In this document: in pieces, positions 49,978 through 59,879 of the stretch | Layout of the letters: each line of letters opens with the position of its first letter | Numbering within the stretch: the first letter of the stretch is position 1 | Source of the DNA: Clusia tigrina | Taxonomy: Eukaryota; Arthropoda; Insecta; Diptera; Clusiidae | Direction of reading: 5' to 3' | DNA length: 64,000 nucleotides | NCBI GenBank assembly: GCA_920105625.2 | Contig: OV050030.1 | Coordinates: forward strand, 217,914,325 to 217,978,324 | Notes under the pieces: model-generated | Databases searched by the model: none | The model's input: only the letters and a program-made list of their open reading frames with translations | What the model was told of the DNA's origin: nothing | Made by a program: the position numbers and the translations under genes

Positions 49978-50134
49978 GTGTATTGGAGGTGGAAATCTGC
50001 AACCAGACACTGGACGACGCGCCAGTAGTGTGGGGCTCTTACCCACTAAAACCACCCCCACGGACGCCTCCCCGACGGTACATAACCGCTAAGCAATACT
50101 TCATTCGGGGAGGGGAATGGTCAAAGGACCCCTC
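49978..50134 (-). other. Retrotransposon 3' UTR
   Basis: Unique sequence between the ORF2 stop (TAG at 50137-50135) and the poly(A). At about 157 bp it is short. This is where 3' RNA recognition by the ORF2 protein would be expected. No obvious hairpin or AATAAA was identified by eye. Confidence 0.82.
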
Positions 50135-53107
50135 CTATGGATTCCCTGAACGTCGTCGCCACTTCAAGTGGCGGAGGTCTCGCATTATTTCTGCCGAAGC
50201 GTCACAGACCACTTCCCATTTCTTGGGGCACTCGAGCATATGGTGCACGATATTGTCAGGGGTCACGGGCTCTCCGCAAACTCTCTGAAGCACCGCTCTG
50301 GCACCGCTGTACCGCGGGCATGCGAAAAGGACATGCTCCGCGTCCTGTGGCTCCGTGCCTCCACAGTTTCCACAACAGGGGGATTCATCTAGCCGGAATC
50401 TGTGCAAATATGCGCGGAAACCTCCGTGCCCGGTCAGCATTTGTGTGACGTGGTAGTTCATGTCGCCATGTGACCTGTTCATCCAACGTTGGAGGTCAGG
50501 AATCAGTCTCCACGTCCAACGGCCCTTCTCAGACGCATCCCATCGGGCTTGCCACTCCCGTATGGTGCGCTGTCTGGTGGCTACTACGCGATCTTCCGCA
50601 CTGGACTCGCGCGTACTTCTGCCGTAGTATAGCCTCCAGGACTCCTTGGCCAGCAGGTCCACAGGGATCATACCAGCAATCACCAGAGCGGCGTCTGTGG
50701 ACACAGTGCGATGGCCACAGATCGTTCGAAGTGCACTTCTCCTATAGGCTGCCTCTGTGGTGCGAACGTATGCCCTGACATTCGCCTTATCAGCCCATAT
50801 GGGCGCCCCATACAGGATTACGGATTTTACAACTCCTGATATGAGCTGTCTCTTCCGCTGCCGTGGTCCTCCAAGGTTCGGCATTATCCGGCAAAGCGAA
50901 GAGCAGATCCGAGCCGCCTTTTCGCCTACACGCCTCAAGTGTTCCTTGAATGTTAATCTGGAGTCTATCCAGACGCCTAGGTACTTCAGGTGTGGGATCG
51001 TGGTAATGGTGCAGTTTCCAACTCTTATCTCCACGACCTCCTGTACCTTTCGACTCGAAATAAGGATGGCCTCCGTTTTCTGCTCCGCCAGTCTAAGTCC
51101 TGCATTCGCCAGCCATCTCCCGACAACAGCCACTGTGCGATTTGCCTCCGCTACTACCACTTCCAGATGTTTCGCCGCGATCACTAACGCTATGTCGTCC
51201 GCATATCCGATGATTTTTACATCATGGGGCACCTGTATGCGGAGAATGCCATCATACATAACATTCCAGAGTAGTGGACCCAGTACAGACCCCTGGGGAA
51301 CCCCTCCGGTGACCTTATGCGTTTCCATACCGCGCTCGGACTCGTATAGCAGCATCCTGTCGTTGAAGTAGTCGGCAATCATCCGTCTTAGGTAGACGGG
51401 CACTCCAAATTCTTCCAGCGAACTCGCTATGCGCGCCCAGCTCGCCGAGTTAAAGGCATTCTTGACATCAAGGGTGACCACAAGGCAATACCTCTTGGAA
51501 CCCCCCTTCCATCTTCGTCCTTGTATCGCCCCCTTCGCCATTCGGATGACGTCGTCAATGGCGTCCACTGTCGATCTTGTTTTCCGGAATCCATATTGGC
51601 GTCGCGCCAGTCCTCCAGCCTCCACTAGAGCCTCGTCAATCCGGTTGCAAATAATCCGCTCCAGGACCTTCCCTGCCGTATCTAGCATGCACAGGGGACG
51701 ATAGGCTGATGGGTCTTCCGTTGGCTTATCAGCTTTTGGCATCAGGACCAGCCGCTGCCTTTTCCACCGTTTTGGGAAGACACCTTGTCTAAAACAGGCC
51801 TCGTAAAGAGACCTCAGTGCCTCTGGGTGTAGCGCAGCTGCCGTTTTGAGCACGTGGTTGGGTATTCCATCCGGGCCAGGTGCCTTCTGGTCCCCAAATC
51901 CTCCAACAGCCCGCATCACCTCGTCAGTGGTCACACTGGGTAATTCTTCGTGTAACTCGAGGGGGAATTGGCCAGGCACGTAGTCCTGTGCTGGGAAGAG
52001 CTCTCCCACAATACGTCTGAGTAAGTCGGGGCAGCGTGGGGCTGGTTGCCTATGGCAAGGGAGCTTTTTCATCACAAGCTTATATGCTGTGCCCCATGGG
52101 TTTTCTTCAACCTGTGCACATAGTTCGATGAAACTCCTGCGCTTGCTTGACTTTATGGCCTTTTTTAGCCTCCTCTTGGCCTCCTTGTATACCTGGCGTA
52201 GCTGCAGACACTCTGGCTTGCCTATTGCCCGCTGGTGTCTTCGTCTTGCGGCATGAGATTCCTTACGCAGGCCAGCGATCTCATCTGTCCACCAGTAGAC
52301 GGATTTTTGGCATCCGCCATAGGCCCTTCTGGGCATCGCCGCATCGCATGCACTCTCTAGCTGGCTTGCTAGCTGGCTTGCCATTTCGTCCGCACCACCT
52401 TCCAACTTCATGTCCTCCAACATGACTTTAAGGGTGCCGTCATCGAGTTTATCCGCCCTCCAGCCTCTTAATCTTGGACCTATCTTTGGCCTTCTCCCCG
52501 GTAACCTTAGATCGATCGTAATGGCATTGTGATCGCTGTGAGTATATATGGGACTCACAATCCACTTAGCTCCTCTCACCAGTCTGCTGCTCAGGAACGT
52601 AAGGTCGATCACGGACCTGGCTCCTCCTCTGGCGAATGTCGCCTCTCCCGTGTTCATGAGAACTACGTCAAGTGCCGTGAACGCGTCCATGAGGATATGA
52701 CCTTTTGGCGTTGTTCGGGCGCAGCCCCATTCATTTGCCCATGCGTTGAAGTCGCCAGCAATCACTACGGGGTGCCTGCCTCGCGCATCCAGGGTAAGTC
52801 TGTCCACCACTGACTCGAACTCATTCGTAGTGAGGCTTGGTGGAAGGTAGCAACTATAGACCGTAGTACCTCCAATGGTCGCTCTGACGTAGCCGTCGCT
52901 ACTATGTTTGTTGCTCAGTTGTAAGGCTGTGGCTCCACACACCCACAGTGCGGCTCCGCCAGTATTGTCCTCGGCCCAAACTCCTTGGTGCTTGCGCCGG
53001 TATGGCTCGCTAAGCACCGCAACATCAGCCTTTTGTTCCCTTACTGTCTGCTCCAAGAGATCCTGAGCAGCCTCGCAGTGGTTGAGATTGAGCTGGAGCA
53101 ACCTCAT
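50135..53107 (-). CDS. Retrotransposon ORF2: endonuclease-reverse transcriptase
   Basis: This 990-aa polyprotein nicks the target DNA and copies the element RNA onto the nick. Residues 1-200 are an APE-like endonuclease: N7/N9 in LQLNLN, E34 in SEPY, D119 and N121 in GDFNA, D168 in SVIDL, and D192-H193 in SDHN. The reverse transcriptase spans about 400-720: KAPGPDG (408-414), YGFRKTRST (505-513), D547 in LDVKNAF, GGVPQGSVLGP (601-611) and YADD (635-638), giving the catalytic triad D547, D637 and D638. A C-terminal zinc motif has C912, C915, H925 and C930. The ATG at 53107 overlaps the ORF1 stop as ATGA, so translation probably depends on termination and reinitiation after ORF1. No stop or frameshift interrupts it, and all key residues seen are present, so the enzyme may be functional. 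The length suits R1-clade ORF2 proteins. No RNase H is apparent. Confidence 0.96.
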   Translation of the reverse strand: MRLLQLNLNHCEAAQDLLEQTVREQKADVAVLSEPYRRKHQGVWAEDNTGGAALWVCGATALQLSNKHSSDGYVRATIGGTTVYSCYLPPSLTTNEFESVVDRLTLDARGRHPVVIAGDFNAWANEWGCARTTPKGHILMDAFTALDVVLMNTGEATFARGGARSVIDLTFLSSRLVRGAKWIVSPIYTHSDHNAITIDLRLPGRRPKIGPRLRGWRADKLDDGTLKVMLEDMKLEGGADEMASQLASQLESACDAAMPRRAYGGCQKSVYWWTDEIAGLRKESHAARRRHQRAIGKPECLQLRQVYKEAKRRLKKAIKSSKRRSFIELCAQVEENPWGTAYKLVMKKLPCHRQPAPRCPDLLRRIVGELFPAQDYVPGQFPLELHEELPSVTTDEVMRAVGGFGDQKAPGPDGIPNHVLKTAAALHPEALRSLYEACFRQGVFPKRWKRQRLVLMPKADKPTEDPSAYRPLCMLDTAGKVLERIICNRIDEALVEAGGLARRQYGFRKTRSTVDAIDDVIRMAKGAIQGRRWKGGSKRYCLVVTLDVKNAFNSASWARIASSLEEFGVPVYLRRMIADYFNDRMLLYESERGMETHKVTGGVPQGSVLGPLLWNVMYDGILRIQVPHDVKIIGYADDIALVIAAKHLEVVVAEANRTVAVVGRWLANAGLRLAEQKTEAILISSRKVQEVVEIRVGNCTITTIPHLKYLGVWIDSRLTFKEHLRRVGEKAARICSSLCRIMPNLGGPRQRKRQLISGVVKSVILYGAPIWADKANVRAYVRTTEAAYRRSALRTICGHRTVSTDAALVIAGMIPVDLLAKESWRLYYGRSTRESSAEDRVVATRQRTIREWQARWDASEKGRWTWRLIPDLQRWMNRSHGDMNYHVTQMLTGHGGFRAYLHRFRLDESPCCGNCGGTEPQDAEHVLFACPRYSGARAVLQRVCGEPVTPDNIVHHMLECPKKWEVVCDASAEIMRDLRHLKWRRRSGNP

Positions 53108-54249
53108 CTCCTACGTCTGGATTTTCCCGCGGCTTGTTTGTAGGACGGGCATGAGCTGCATCCTGTCGGGTGCTCCACGTCCTTACGACCCTTGGCTGTG
53201 CAGAGTGCGCACGCAGGCGTCCTGTCGCACTCACGGGCGCTGTGTCCTTCTCCACCACATCTGTAGCACTTGTGGCGCCAGTCCTCTTTGCTAGTGCACT
53301 TCTGTGAGATGTGACCAAACGACATACACTTGTAGCAGCGCACTGGTGTCACCTTCTCACGCACACGGCAAGAAGTCCATCCAACTCTAAGCCTGCCGAT
53401 TTTTACAAGGGTTGCGGCTACCTGGGGCGGTAAGCTGATGGTCGCCGTCTGCGTTCCCCCATATGCTTTGCGGAGGGATCTGACTGCACCCACGGGAGGT
53501 CTCTCTGAGACATTCAGCTGTTTACATAGCGCCTCATGAACATCTTCAACCATGGTAACCTCATCTAGATCCTTTACCTCCACCAGCGTCTCCTGCGTGA
53601 GTTTACGCACCTCCGCACTGGATCCTAGGACATTCACCACTGCCTTACTGTACTGCAGGGTCTTTGGATCTGCCCCTGCGCTCAGCTCCAGCAGCAATTC
53701 ACCTTTTGCCGTTTTGCGAATTCGCCGCACGCTCTCTCCCAGTTCAGAGAGCTGCGGATCCGTCTTGAGCTTCCGGAGGATTTCCGCATAATTCGCCATC
53801 CCAGTTTCCTTTATCACTATAGCATCTGGGCGCACTTGCCTGGGCTTCAGGTCCTTAGGCTTGGCACGGGCGCGAGTACCGACCGTGATCCACCCCGCTT
53901 TTGCCACCTCTGGTTTGTCCGATTTGGGTTTAATCGCCTTGGACTTTGGCTTCGGCCGGGCTACCGCTGTTTCTGTCGTCGCCTTCCGCTCCTCTCCTTT
54001 CCGCTTTTTGGTTACCACCAGGCTGTTAGGACTCGCTGGTTCCACCTCCCCCATCTCGCGGGGCCGCTTCGGCGTTGCCACCGTGGCCGCGAAGCTCTTC
54101 ACCAGGGCAGGAGTTTCCCGTGGTGGCGCACCAACTTGGACCTTCTTGTCCACCAGGTGACTACCCGCCTGAACCTCTTTGTTCAACATTTTGTTGTCAG
54201 TCTGGGTCCCCTTACCGACTCGCTCCGATTGTGATGGCTTTTCAATCAT
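53104..54249 (-). CDS. Retrotransposon ORF1 (gag-like), downstream open part
   Basis: A nucleic-acid-binding protein that in this clade packages element RNA into ribonucleoprotein particles. Counting from the upstream ATG at 54600, a Lys/Pro-rich basic stretch lies at about 198-250, followed by a PDAIVIK-type segment and an RRM-like region of about 258-415. Three zinc knuckles follow: C-x2-C-x4-H-x4-C at 422-435, the same pattern at 445-458, and C-x2-C-x9-H-x3-C at 464-481. The protein ends in four arginines. The start at 54249 is the first ATG after the internal stop. The frame stays open up to 54303, and the codons between look coding, so this start is probably not the ancestral one. The stop overlaps the ORF2 start by four bases. 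Confidence 0.88.
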   Translation of the reverse strand: MIEKPSQSERVGKGTQTDNKMLNKEVQAGSHLVDKKVQVGAPPRETPALVKSFAATVATPKRPREMGEVEPASPNSLVVTKKRKGEERKATTETAVARPKPKSKAIKPKSDKPEVAKAGWITVGTRARAKPKDLKPRQVRPDAIVIKETGMANYAEILRKLKTDPQLSELGESVRRIRKTAKGELLLELSAGADPKTLQYSKAVVNVLGSSAEVRKLTQETLVEVKDLDEVTMVEDVHEALCKQLNVSERPPVGAVRSLRKAYGGTQTATISLPPQVAATLVKIGRLRVGWTSCRVREKVTPVRCYKCMSFGHISQKCTSKEDWRHKCYRCGGEGHSARECDRTPACALCTAKGRKDVEHPTGCSSCPSYKQAAGKSRRRR

Positions 54250-54303
54250 CACCACGTCCTGCTCATGATGGATCTGGAGGCAAATGTCCCGGATTTTGGC
54301 CGT

Positions 54304-54600
54304 CTACCGCTTGATATCCGCGTGGATATTATGCCGTGGCCCCACGAAGGCAATTAAAGCCTCGACGTGCCACTCCAACACCGCCATCTTGCCTTTAGCA
54401 ACGACTTCGTCTGGGGGATGAAGCGCCATTGCATCGGTTTTCGTAGCCGACGTAGGTCGGAGCTCACTGGGGTCTGCCAGTGAATTTCTCCGCACCACAT
54501 CCTTCGTCCATTCCGGACTCCTTGGAAGAGCGGATCTCTTACTGAAGGGATCCTTCTCCGCATCATTTTTCTTTCCCTGTTGTGTTTGTATGTTATACAT
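54304..54600 (-). pseudogene. ORF1 N-terminal part, cut off by an in-frame TAG
   Basis: An ATG at 54600 opens 98 codons that end at TAG (54306-54304). This frame is the same as the downstream ORF1, so the two are one ancestral ORF of about 498 codons with a nonsense codon at position 99. The C-terminal half of this piece (VLEWHVEALIAFVG and the segment after it) runs naturally into the open codons beyond the stop. A simple point mutation is most likely. Stop-codon readthrough or a sequencing error are alternatives. N-terminal function in this family is poorly defined and no motif is recognised. Confidence 0.82.
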
Positions 54601-55373
54601 TTTGTTTAATGTGGTCCCCGCTCGTGGCCGCTATCTATGATCGTTGTGCAGTTGCTTTCTTGGTCCCATGGTTATCGTAATGACCTCATGAGTACTTACG
54701 TTCAGTGCCAGACCAGCGTTAATCGGGAATGTGACATCCGAACCTGCACTGCCAACTTAATGGTGACGAGACATAGAGCGCTCCCCGAGACCTGCCATGG
54801 TTTTAACGGGACGGGGGCGACAGTGGCATTAAGCTGCCAGCCATTTCTGCAACGTTTCACCCTTGCATACTGAAGTGACAGCATACCACTATCGTCAGCC
54901 CGCAGCATCAAAGTCCTCACATTTCCCGGTATATCGTAATTAAGGCCTTACCGGTCTCGGCCTTAATGGGCCGTACTTGCCCTCCACCAAAATTCGCAGC
55001 AGTCCTCAAGTCGTGGGGTACCGCTGACCAAGATATGGGGCCCGTCATGGGTCTGCCACTCTTGGGTTTTTCGCAATGCCACGACGATCCGTCGGTGTCC
55101 CACGTTGGTGCCGCGGCGTCCCACGATGTCCCACGTCGGTCCCTCGTAGATCTGTGTCCCACGTTGCCCAGCCAACCGCCCCATCGGGGTCATCGCTGAC
55201 TGGTTCGTTACTCACTTCAGCTAGTGTCCAGCGGGTGCTAGCACACCATTGCCCAGGGTCGCCACGTGGAGGCAGTGAGTCTTCTTGAGGGAATTATCTG
55301 TAAGGATCGTCCTGGCCACTCCCTGGTGAGTGGCTGTCAGGAGCTTTGCCTTAAGGTTATCCCCCCTGACCCC
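54601..55373 (-). other. Retrotransposon 5' UTR
   Basis: Unique, non-satellite sequence between the 5' TSD and the ORF1 ATG. Reading in sense it begins GGGGTCAGGGGGGATAACC. It contains only short open frames (up to about 81 codons, none with a recognised motif). Elements of this type usually carry an internal promoter here, but I cannot identify one by eye. Four GTCCCACG copies (plus strand) lie at 55097-55163. Confidence 0.85.
55097..55163. repeat. Four short GTCCCACG repeats in the 5' UTR
   Basis: GTCCCACG occurs at 55097-55104, 55118-55125, 55128-55135 and 55156-55163. Spacing is irregular. It may be a decayed 5' UTR subrepeat or a cluster of binding sites; the sequence does not decide. 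Confidence 0.7.
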
Positions 55374-55386
55374 GCATCTCAGTCGC
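55374..55386 (+). repeat. Target-site duplication, copy at retrotransposon 5' end
   Basis: A perfect repeat of 49943-49955, followed by TGCCGCTATCGATTGG, which continues the interrupted satellite monomer. It marks the 5' boundary of the element at 55373. Confidence 0.93.
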
Positions 55387-58300
55387 TGCCGCTATCGATT
55401 GGGGGGTCTGCTGCCTTCTCTATGCCTAGCTGCCTCAGTCGGCGTCTCAGTCAGCGTCGCAGCCTCTGTCAGGGTCACAGTAGGCGTCTCAGTCGCGGCC
55501 GCTGTCGATTGGGGAGGTCTACTGCCTTCTCTATGCTTATATCTCACCCTATCTGCCTCAGTCGGCGTCTCAGTCGGCGTCTCAGTCGGCGTCTCAGTCG
55601 ATGTCGCAGCCTCTTTCAGCGTCTCTGTAGGCTTCTCAGTCGCTGCCGCTGTCGATTGGGGAGTCTGCTGCCTTCTCTACGCCTAGATCCACACCTATCT
55701 GCCTCAGTCGGCGTCGCAGCCTCTGTTACCGTCTCTATGGGATTCTCAGTCGCTGCCGCTGTCGATTGGGGGGTCTGCTGCCTTCTCTGTGCCTATATAT
55801 ACAACTATCTGCTTCAGTCGGCGTCTCAGTCGGCTTCGCAGCCTCTGTTAGCGTCTCTATGGGATTCTCAGTCGCCGCCGCTGTCGATTGGGGGGTCTGC
55901 TGCCTTCTCTATGTCTATATCTACCCCTATCTGCCTCAGTCGGCGTCTCAGTCAGCGTCGCAGCCTCTGTCGGCGTCTCTGTACGCGACCCAGTCGCTGC
56001 CGCTGTCGATTGTGGGGGTCTGCTGCTTCTCTATGCCAATATCTACCCCTATCTGACTCAGTCGGCGTCTCAGTCGGCGTCGCAGCCTCTGTCTGCGTCT
56101 CTGTAGGCTTTTCAGTCAATGCCGCTGTCGATTGGGGGTCTGCTGCCTTCTCTATGCCTATATCTACGAATATCTGCCTCAGTCGGCGTCGCAGGCTCAG
56201 TCAGCGTGTCTGTAGGAGTCTCAGTCGTTGCCGCTGTCGATTGGGGGTCTGCTGCCTTCTCTATCTGCCTCAGTCGGTGTCGCAGCATTTGTCAGTGTCT
56301 CTGTAGGCGTCTCAGTCGCTGCCGCTGTCGATTGGGGGGTCTACTGCTTTCTCTGTGCCTATATCTAACCCTATCTGCCTCAGTCGGCGTCTCAGTCGGC
56401 ATCTCAGTCGATGTCGCAGCCTCTTTCAGCGTCTCGGAAGGCTTCTCAGTCGCTGCCGCTGTCGATTGGGGGGTCTACTGCCTTCTCTGTGCGTATATCT
56501 AACCCTATCTGCCTCAGTCGGCGTCTCAGTCGGCATCTCAGTCGATGTCGCAGCCTCTTTCAGCGTCTCTGTAGGCGTCTCGGGCGCTGCCGCTATCGAT
56601 TGGGGGGTCTGCTGTCTTCTCTATGCCTAGCTGCCTCAGTCGGCGTCTCAGTCAGCGTCGCAGCCTCTGTCAGGGTCGCTGTAGGCGTCTCAGTCGGGGC
56701 CGCTGTCGATTGGGGAGGTCTACTGCCTTCTCTATGCCTATATCTAACCCTATCTGCCTCAGTCGGTGTCTCAGTCGGCGTCTCAGTCGATGTCGCAGCC
56801 TCTTTCAGCGTCTCTGTAGGCTTCTCAGTCGCTGCCGCTGTCGATTGGGGAGTCTGCTGCCTTCTCTACGCCTAGATCTACACCTATCTGCCTCAGTCGG
56901 CGTCGCAGCCCCTGTCAGCGTCTCTGTAGGCTTCTCAGTCGCTGCTGCTGTCGTTTGGGGGGTCTACTGCTTTCTCTACGCCTAGATCTACACCTATCTG
57001 CCTCAGTCGGCGTCGCAGCCTCTGTTACCGTCTCTATGGGATTCTCAGTCGCTGCCGCTGTCGATTGGGGGGTCTGCTGCCTTCTCTGTGCCTATATCTA
57101 CCCCTATCTGCCTCAGTCGGCGTCTCAGTCGGCTTCTCAAGCCTCTATCAGCGTCTCTGTATGCGTCTCAGTCGCTGTCAATGTCGATTGGGGGGTCTGT
57201 TTCCTTCCCTATGCCTATATCTACACCTATCGCCCTCAGTCGGCGTCGCAGCCTTTGTCAGCGCCTCTGTAGGCTTCTCAGTCGCTGCCGCAGTCGATTG
57301 GAGGTCTGCTGCCTTCTCTATGCCTATATCTACCCTTATCTGCCGCAGTTAGCGTCTCAGTCGGCGTCGCCGCATCTGCCTGCGTCTTTGTAGGCATCTC
57401 AGTCGCTGCCGCTGTCGATTGGGGATTCTGCTGCCTTCTCTATACCTATATCTACCCCTATCTGCCTAAGTCGGCGTCTCAGTCGGCGTCTTAGCCTCTG
57501 TCCGCGTCTCTGTAGGCGACCCAGTCGCTGCCGCTGTCGATTGTGGGGGTCTGCTGCTTCTCTATGAATATATCTACCCCTATCTGCCTCAGTCGGCGTC
57601 TCAGTCGGCATCGCAGCCTCTGTCAGCGTCTCTGTAGGCGTCTCAGTCGCTGCCGCTGTCTATTGGTGGGTCTGCTGCCTTCTCTATGACTACATCTAAC
57701 CCTAGCTGCCTCAGTCGGCGTCGCAGCCTCTGTCTGCGTCTCTGTAGGCTTTTCAGTCAATGCCGCGGGTCTGCTGCCTTCTCTATGCCTATATCTACCA
57801 ATATCTGCCTCAGTCGGCGTCGCAGGCTCAGTCAGCGTGTCTGTAGGCGTCTTAGTCGCTGCAGCTGTCGATAGGGGGTCTGCTGCCTTTTCTATGTCTA
57901 TATCTACCCCTATCTGCCTCAGTCGGCGTCGCAGCCTCTGTCGGCGTCTCTGTAGGCGACCCAGTCGCTGCCGCTGTCGATTGTGGGGGTCTGCTGCTTC
58001 TCTATGCCAATATCTACCCCCATCTGCCTCAGTCGGCGTCGCAGCCTCTGTCTGCGTCTCTGTAGGCTTTTCAGTCAATGCCGCTGTCGATTGGGGGTCT
58101 GCTGCCTTCTCTATGTCTATATCTACCAATATCTGCCTCAGTCGGCGTCGCAGGCTCAGTCAGCGTGTCTATAGGAGTCTCAGTCGTTGCCGCTGTCGAT
58201 TGGGGGTCTGTTGCCTTCTCTATCTGCCTCAGTCGGCGTCGCAGCCTTTGTCAGTGTCTCTGTAGGCGTCTCAGTCGCTGCCGCTGTCTATTGGGGGGTC

Positions 58301-59879
58301 TGCTGCCTTCTCTATGACTACATCTAACCCTAGCTGCCTCAGTCGGCGTCGCAGCCTCTGACAGCATCTCTGTATTCGTCTCAGTCGCTGCTGCTGTCGA
58401 TTGGGGGTCTGCTGCCTTCTCTACCCCTATCTGCCTCAGTCGGCGTCTCAGTCGGCGTCTCTGTAAGTGTCCCAGTCGCTGCCGCTGTCGATTGGGGGGT
58501 CTGCTGCCTTCTCTTTGCCTATATATACCCCTATCTGCCTCTTTCAGCGTCTCTGTAGGCGTCTCCGTCAATGCCGCTGTCGATTGGTGGGTCTGCTGCC
58601 TTCTCTATGCCTATACCTACCCCTATCTGCCTCAGTCGGCGTCCCAGTCGGCGTCGCAGCCTCTGTCTGAGTCTCTGTAGGCTTTTCAGTCAATGCCGCT
58701 GTCGATTGGGGGGTCTGCTGCCTTCTCTATGCCTATATCTACCCCTATCTGCCTCAGTCGGCGTCTCAGTCAGCGTCGCAGCCACTGTCAGCGTCGCAGC
58801 CTCTGTCAGCGTCTCTGTAGGCGACCCAGTCGCTGCCGCTGTCGATTGTGGGGGTCTGCTGCTTCTCTATGCCAATATCTACCCCTATCTGCCTCAGTCG
58901 GTGTCTCAGTCGGCGTCGCAGCCTCTGTCTGCGTCTCTGTAGGCTTTTCAGTCAATGCAGCTGTCGATTTGGGGGTCTGCTGCCTTCTTTATGCTTATAT
59001 CTACCCCTATCTGCCTCAGTCGGCGTCTCAGTCGGCGTCGCAGCCTCAGTCAGCGTGTCTGTAGGAGTCTCAGCCGTTGTCGCTGTCGATTGGGGGTCTG
59101 CTGCCTTCTCTATGCCTATACCTACCCCTATCTGCCTCAGTCGGCGTCTCAGTCGGCGTCGCAGCCTCTGTCAGCGTCTCTGTAGCCGTCTCAGTCGCTG
59201 CCGCTGTCGACTGGGGAGGTCTGCTGCCTTCTCTACGCCTATATCTACCCCTATCTGCCTTAGTCAGCGTATCAGTCGGCTTCACAGCCTCTGTCAGCGG
59301 CTCTGTATGCGTCTCAGTCGCTCCCGCTGTCGATTGGGGGGTCTGCTGCCTTCTCTATGCCTATATCTACCCCTATCTGCCTCAGTCGGCGTCGCAGCCT
59401 CTGTCAGCGTTTCTGTAGGTGTCTCAGTCGCTGCCGCTGTCCATTGGGGTGTCTGCTGCCTTCTCTATGCTTAGATCTGCCCCTATCTGACTCAGACGGT
59501 GTCTCAGTCGGAGTCGCAGCCTCTATCAGCGTCTCTGTAGGCGTCTCAGTCGCTGCCGCTGTCGATTGGGTAGGTCTGCTGCCTTCTCTATGCCTATACC
59601 TACCCCTATCTGCCTCAGTCGGCGTCTCAGTCGGCGTCGCAGCCTCTGTCAGCGTCTCTGTAGCCGTCTCAGTCACTGCCGCTGTCGATTGGGGAGGGCT
59701 ACTACCTTCTCTGTGCCTATATCTACTCCTATCTGCCTCTGTCAGTGTCTCTGTAGGCGTCTCCGTCAATGCCGCTGTCGATTGGGGGGTCTGCTGACTT
59801 CTCTATGCCTATATCTACCCCTATCTGCCTTAGTTGGCGTCTCAGTCAGCGTCGCAGCCTCTATCAGCGTCTCTGTAGG

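Larger units (their letters stand above)
49956..55373 (-). mobile_element. R1-clade non-LTR retrotransposon, apparently full length
   Basis: A minus-strand LINE of about 5.4 kb between perfect 13-14 bp target-site duplications. In sense order it has a 5' UTR of about 773 bp, ORF1 (gag-like, three zinc knuckles), ORF2 (APE endonuclease, reverse transcriptase, C-terminal CCHC), a 3' UTR of about 157 bp and a 22-nt poly(A). No RNase H domain is apparent after the RT, which with the architecture and motifs points to R1/Waldo-type elements rather than LOA or I. Exact TSDs, a pure poly(A) and an intact ORF2 suggest a young insertion. ORF1 carries one in-frame stop. It is the only non-satellite sequence in the window and lies inside the conserved CAGTCGCTGCCG part of a monomer. 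Confidence 0.93.

Noticed and set aside
49863..50288. A 141-codon open frame across the poly(A) junction
   Set aside because: It reads satellite, then the poly-T as phenylalanines, then antisense 3' UTR and ORF2.
50135..50700. An RNase H domain after the reverse transcriptase
   Set aside because: The C-terminal part of ORF2 shows a CCHC motif but no recognisable RNase H active-site pattern.
50757..51371. Plus-strand open frame of 204 codons inside the LINE
   Set aside because: It is the antisense shadow of the reverse transcriptase region of ORF2.
55266..56306. A 346-codon open frame crossing the LINE 5' end
   Set aside because: The first 36 or so codons are antisense to the LINE 5' UTR and the rest is satellite. 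It only exists because of the insertion.
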